NCBI RefSeq assembly: GCF_004337695.1 | Contig: NZ_SJXJ01000007.1 | Location: 49,009 to 113,008, forward strand | Source of the DNA: Tenacibaculum sp. M341 | Lineage (GTDB): Bacteria > Bacteroidota > Bacteroidia > Flavobacteriales > Flavobacteriaceae | Length of the DNA stretch: 64,000 nt | Direction of reading: 5' to 3' | Shown: piece by piece, positions 63,001 to 64,000 of the stretch | Layout of the letters: each line of letters starts with the position of its first letter | How positions within the stretch are numbered: position 1 is the first letter of the stretch | The notes under the pieces: generated by a model | What the model was told of the DNA's origin: nothing | Databases searched by the model: none | Seen by the model: only the letters and a program-made list of their open reading frames with translations | Program-made: the position numbers and the translations under genes

Positions 63001-64000
63001 ATGTTACGAGTCCTGTAGTTACTTCGACGTATACCTTAACAGGAATTACACCAGTTGTTGCTGCTCAAACAGGTACTAGTTTTTCAAGTTTACAACCTGG
63101 GACTTATGAGTTAACGGAGACCAATGCAAGTGGGTGTATTTCTGCTTCGACTACTATTGTTATAGATCCATTGTTACCAGTTCCTGTAGCTCCAAGTGCT
63201 ACACATGTAGATCCAACATGTACAGTTTTCACAGGAAGTGTGAATGTTACAAGTCCAGTAGCGACTTCTACTTATACCTTAACAGGAATTACTCCAGTGG
63301 TAGCTGCTCAAACAGGAACCGTTTTTTCAAGTTTACAACCAGGGACTTATGAGTTAACGGAGACCAATGCTAGCGGCTGTGTTTCTTCAGCAACTACTAT
63401 TGTTATAGATCCATTGTTACCAGTTCCTGTAGCTCCAAGTGCTACACATGTAGATCCAACATGTACAGTTTTCACAGGAAGTGTGAATGTTACAAGTCCA
63501 GTAGCGACTTCTACTTATACCTTAACAGGAATTACTCCAGTGGTAGCTGCTCAAACGGGTACTAGTTTTTCAAGTTTACAACCAGGAACTTATGAATTAA
63601 CGGAGATCAATGCCAGCGGATGTGTCTCTGCTGCAACTACGATTGTTATAGATCCATTGTTGCCAGTCCCTGTAGCTCCAAGTGCTACGCATGTAGATCC
63701 GACGTGTACAGTTTTAACAGGAAGTGTGAATGTAACTACTCCCGTAGCGACTTCTACGTATACTTTAACAGGAATTACACCAGTGGTTGCTGCTCAAACA
63801 GGAACCGTTTTTTCAAGTTTACAACCTGGTACTTATGAATTAACAGAGACCAATGCCAGCGGATGTATTTCAGCAGCGACTACGATTGTTATAGATCCAT
63901 TGTTACCAGTTCCTGTAGCTCCTAGTGCTACGCATGTAGATCCAACCTGTACAGTTTTAACAGGAAGTGTCAATGTTACAAGTCCAGTAGCGACTTCTAC
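57072..64000 (+). CDS. Giant secreted repeat protein (LamG-propeller-GEVED x2, then 81-aa repeats), 3' end missing
   Basis: The open frame starts at an ATG after an AGAGG-like sequence and continues past the window edge (2309 full codons, no stop). A signal peptide covers residues 1-28. A module of LamG domain (~74-285), six-bladed-type propeller (~292-525) and FGDAPDSYG-GEVED domain (~533-716) is then repeated at ~736-945, ~950-1195 and ~1201-1380. A diverged beta repeat follows. From residue ~1471 there are 81-residue repeats, each with PTC and SGC cysteines 53 residues apart. The protein resembles SprB-like surface adhesins and is presumably sent out by T9SS with the PorP/SprF protein encoded upstream. 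A type B sorting domain is expected at its unseen end. The glycan-binding LamG folds suggest adhesion to polysaccharide, by inference. Confidence 0.85.
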   Translation, partial: MSKTISVILKVFFIAICVGLLSFSSIAKNSLFPKNEIILGTDVEKNKVAIKSTDDKKVFTVSTCIESTIETVNTEAVFSFDNTTNDEDGTNNPDITSSIIFDMDNIAGGSSLVFDGATEMGFQPSSAADTFGRTFRNVSVGFWIKPDAAILTTNEVLYEEGGANVGFIIYREVTTGNIVTRIRNGVRSVIIADFAYPADNDWHHVAFTFNNGRGVTYLDGEIGGDVTVSTTQMPAHLNASGFGNVYGSSHIASDFSTNFGSYQGKMDEAFYSYNTIRGGQILQYIQCLKGSAIGDSNPILCPDVAFQTNSGEYYSIDLASGETIQQTVTNTVFTNTFAAGFNENDGLIYSLTADQITITEIEETAPKTYEFTNHKAGPVVGLPPSVNYVAGDVYDNKLYVKTTSLRAIYEIDIDNTSPTYLTLTNTILLSNNIAIGDFVVSNGILYTVAEDGNAYTIDLTTGNVTSLRRVSGVAPPLAGMFMDGEGFVYAINNTTGIIYRLDVSGAFPKVVEFSNTITMGPNDGIFCKSNIFNFDFGDAPDSYGITLVNSGNGGPRHLITNYDAINYTSDLNLGATIDRETDGFVSLASGDNNDETVDEDALTTIQDIDRNATSHTITIPYVNNTGSDAIIYAWIDFDRNGTFDDNEEFTSTTASSGATSAVLNWTFPSDITLGNTYMRFRITSDALTDTTSGNTDDRALGFASNGEVEDYAVRIDGGGNISTCLIDYIRVDNTEAVFSFDNTTNDEDGTNNPDVTSSITFDTDNIAGGSSLVFDGTTEMGFQHSTTTETFGRAFRNVSVGFWIKPDSNAPTTNQMLYEEGGNGAGLAIFRAITTGNITVRIRNGVTSALVADFECPTDDEWHHIAFTFNNGRCLSYLDGELEGEVTVSSTQIPAHLDDSGFGGVYGGLHAAMDVTTPFGGYEGKMDEAFYGYNTFSGGQILQYVQCTTGTVIGDSNPTLCATALFQVAAGEFYEINLFTGASVQQTVTNEVYSTSNAYGYNENDGLSYSLVGQDKVIISEMVETVAGFEFTNHLVGPIMGIPIAGKLYVAGDVSENKLYVKSVVDSEIHEIDIDPTSPTYLTVTNTITISPTLSVQTADIVVNDDTVFLVGINQVAYSVDLTTGALTTLGAVPYPVGTGSVSDIFGAMFMDADEFIYGVQNNTGIVYRMDLNVSPPTIVEFSTSVPTATNDGLACKNARVNLDYGDAPDSYGTVLVASGVGGPRHLINNYDEVNNTSSLSLGSTVDSETDGFDSLAIGDDNDGINDEDALALIPNIDINSSSYTLNIPYVNTTGVDATIYAWIDFDRNGTFEDNEEFTSTVASSGGTSALLIWSFPADITSGTTYMRFRITSDVLTDTTSGGIDDRALGPANDGEVEDYEVEIIDCSGVVPTVGTVTQPTCTTPTGSFQITSFSSGDTYTFSPSVVNISSTGLVTANPGSYTFTVTDTDGSGCTSSSSATIVVNLLPITPAAPLATHTDPTCTVLTGSINVTSPVATSTYTLTGITPVVAAQTGTSFSSLQPGTYELTETNASGCISAATTIVIDPLLPVPVAPSATHVDPTCTVLTGSVNVTSPVATSTYTLTGITPVVAAQTGTSFSSLQPGTYELTETNASGCISAATTIVIDPLLPVPLAPSATHVDPTCTVLTGSINVTSPVATSTYTLTGITPVVAAQTGTSFSSLQPGTYELTETNASGCISAATTIVIDPLLPVPLAPSATHTDPTCTVLTGSINVTSPVATSTYTLTGITPVVAAQTGTSFSSLQPGTYELTETNASGCISAVTTIVIDPLLPVPVAPSATHVDPTCTVFTGSVNVTSPVATSTYTLTGITPVVAAQTGTNFSSLQPGTYELTETNASGCISTATTIVIDPLLPVPVAPSATHVDPTCTVLTGSVNVTSPVATSTYTLTGITPVVAAQTGTSFSSLQPGTYELTETNASGCVSASTTIVIDPLLPVPVAPSATHVDPTCTVLTGSVNVTSPVVTSTYTLTGITPVVAAQTGTSFSSLQPGTYELTETNASGCISASTTIVIDPLLPVPVAPSATHVDPTCTVFTGSVNVTSPVATSTYTLTGITPVVAAQTGTVFSSLQPGTYELTETNASGCVSSATTIVIDPLLPVPVAPSATHVDPTCTVFTGSVNVTSPVATSTYTLTGITPVVAAQTGTSFSSLQPGTYELTEINASGCVSAATTIVIDPLLPVPVAPSATHVDPTCTVLTGSVNVTTPVATSTYTLTGITPVVAAQTGTVFSSLQPGTYELTETNASGCISAATTIVIDPLLPVPVAPSATHVDPTCTVLTGSVNVTSPVATS
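57297..61196 (+). repeat. Tandem 1980-bp (660-codon) module duplication
   Basis: The segment from 57297 to about 59216 recurs at 59277 to about 61196 with an offset of exactly 1980 bp. DNA identity is high in the LamG part (AVFSFDNTTNDEDGTNNPD in both copies) and lower in the propeller. It doubles the LamG-propeller-GEVED module within one gene. Confidence 0.85.
61482..64000 (+). repeat. 243-bp in-frame tandem repeat array, at least 10 units
   Basis: The marker GATCC(A/G)AC recurs at 61509, 61752, 61995, 62238, 62481, 62724, 62967, 63210, 63453, 63696 and 63939, always 243 bp apart. Ten full units (61482-63911) and an 89-bp partial are present, and the array continues beyond the window. Units differ by few bases. 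Amino-acid changes concentrate at a handful of sites (for example VL/VF, IN/VN, TSF/TNF/TVF, CIS/CVS). Confidence 0.97.

Noticed and set aside
61919-63838. Several short plus-strand frames of about 62-72 codons rich in Cys, Ser and Tyr, repeating every 243 bp
   Set aside because: They are the shifted frame of the 243-bp repeats. The long frame from 57072 reads through all of them without a stop and has clear domains.
61482-64000. A regular repeat array that might suggest CRISPR
   Set aside because: Units are 243 bp, contiguous and in frame with no unique spacers, and no cas genes are nearby. It is a protein-coding repeat.

Overview
The window comes from a low-GC (roughly one-third G+C) member of the Bacteroidota, almost certainly a Flavobacteriaceae-type gliding or marine bacterium. 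The signs are a type IX secretion system (porU, porV, gldJ, a PorP/SprF protein, a C-terminally sorted M28 peptidase), TonB-dependent receptors with N-terminal carboxypeptidase-like domains, promoters of the TTTG-N19-TAnnTTTG kind, and few Shine-Dalgarno sequences.

Layout. (1) 1-7283, plus strand: the end of a surface-polysaccharide cluster. It holds the tail of an initiating sugar transferase, a GNAT acetyltransferase, a PIG-L deacetylase, a sialidase-fold lipoprotein, a DegT-type sugar aminotransferase, and rfbA-rfbD-rfbB without rfbC. (2) 7309-21419: a LysM/binding-protein lipoprotein, guaA, a KAS III-like enzyme and cdd, then the T9SS block porU-porV (minus) divergent from gldJ-murF (plus), and a GlcNAc-kinase-like gene. 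(3) 21562-27457: capsule export and its control: CpsB-type phosphatase, tyrosine autokinase with a Gly-Tyr tail, Wza-like export lipoprotein, and a membrane-bound 4,6-dehydratase. (4) 27513-43575, almost all minus strand: CcsBA cytochrome c maturation protein, phosphatidylserine decarboxylase, a tightly overlapping udk-divIC-mutA-mutB run, tRNA-Thr and tRNA-Pro, a universal stress protein, a secreted M28 peptidase and a photolyase pair. (5) 44094-52226: a phytase/TonB receptor pair, then a cobalamin riboswitch driving a siderophore-type TonB receptor followed by a PepSY membrane protein. (6) 52440-64000: a membrane-anchored HTH regulator, a PorP/SprF plus OmpA-family operon, and the first 2309 codons of a giant secreted protein that runs off the window. 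The giant protein has two tandem 660-residue LamG/propeller/GEVED modules followed by near-identical 81-residue repeats.

How it fits together. The T9SS genes would export and process the M28 peptidase and, through the PorP/SprF partner, the giant repeat protein. The two polysaccharide blocks would make and export an amino-sugar and deoxysugar polymer. MutA/MutB need adenosylcobalamin, and the riboswitch shows that the cell senses cobalamin.

The most interesting new signal is a small direct-repeat operator with half-sites near TGTnCACC at 10-11 bp spacing. It occurs in front of the HTH regulator, in front of porP-ompA and in front of the giant protein gene. In each case it lies 30-31 nt upstream of a -7-like element. 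This suggests a self-contained regulon for a secreted adhesin. All functional calls come from reading the sequence; no database search was run.
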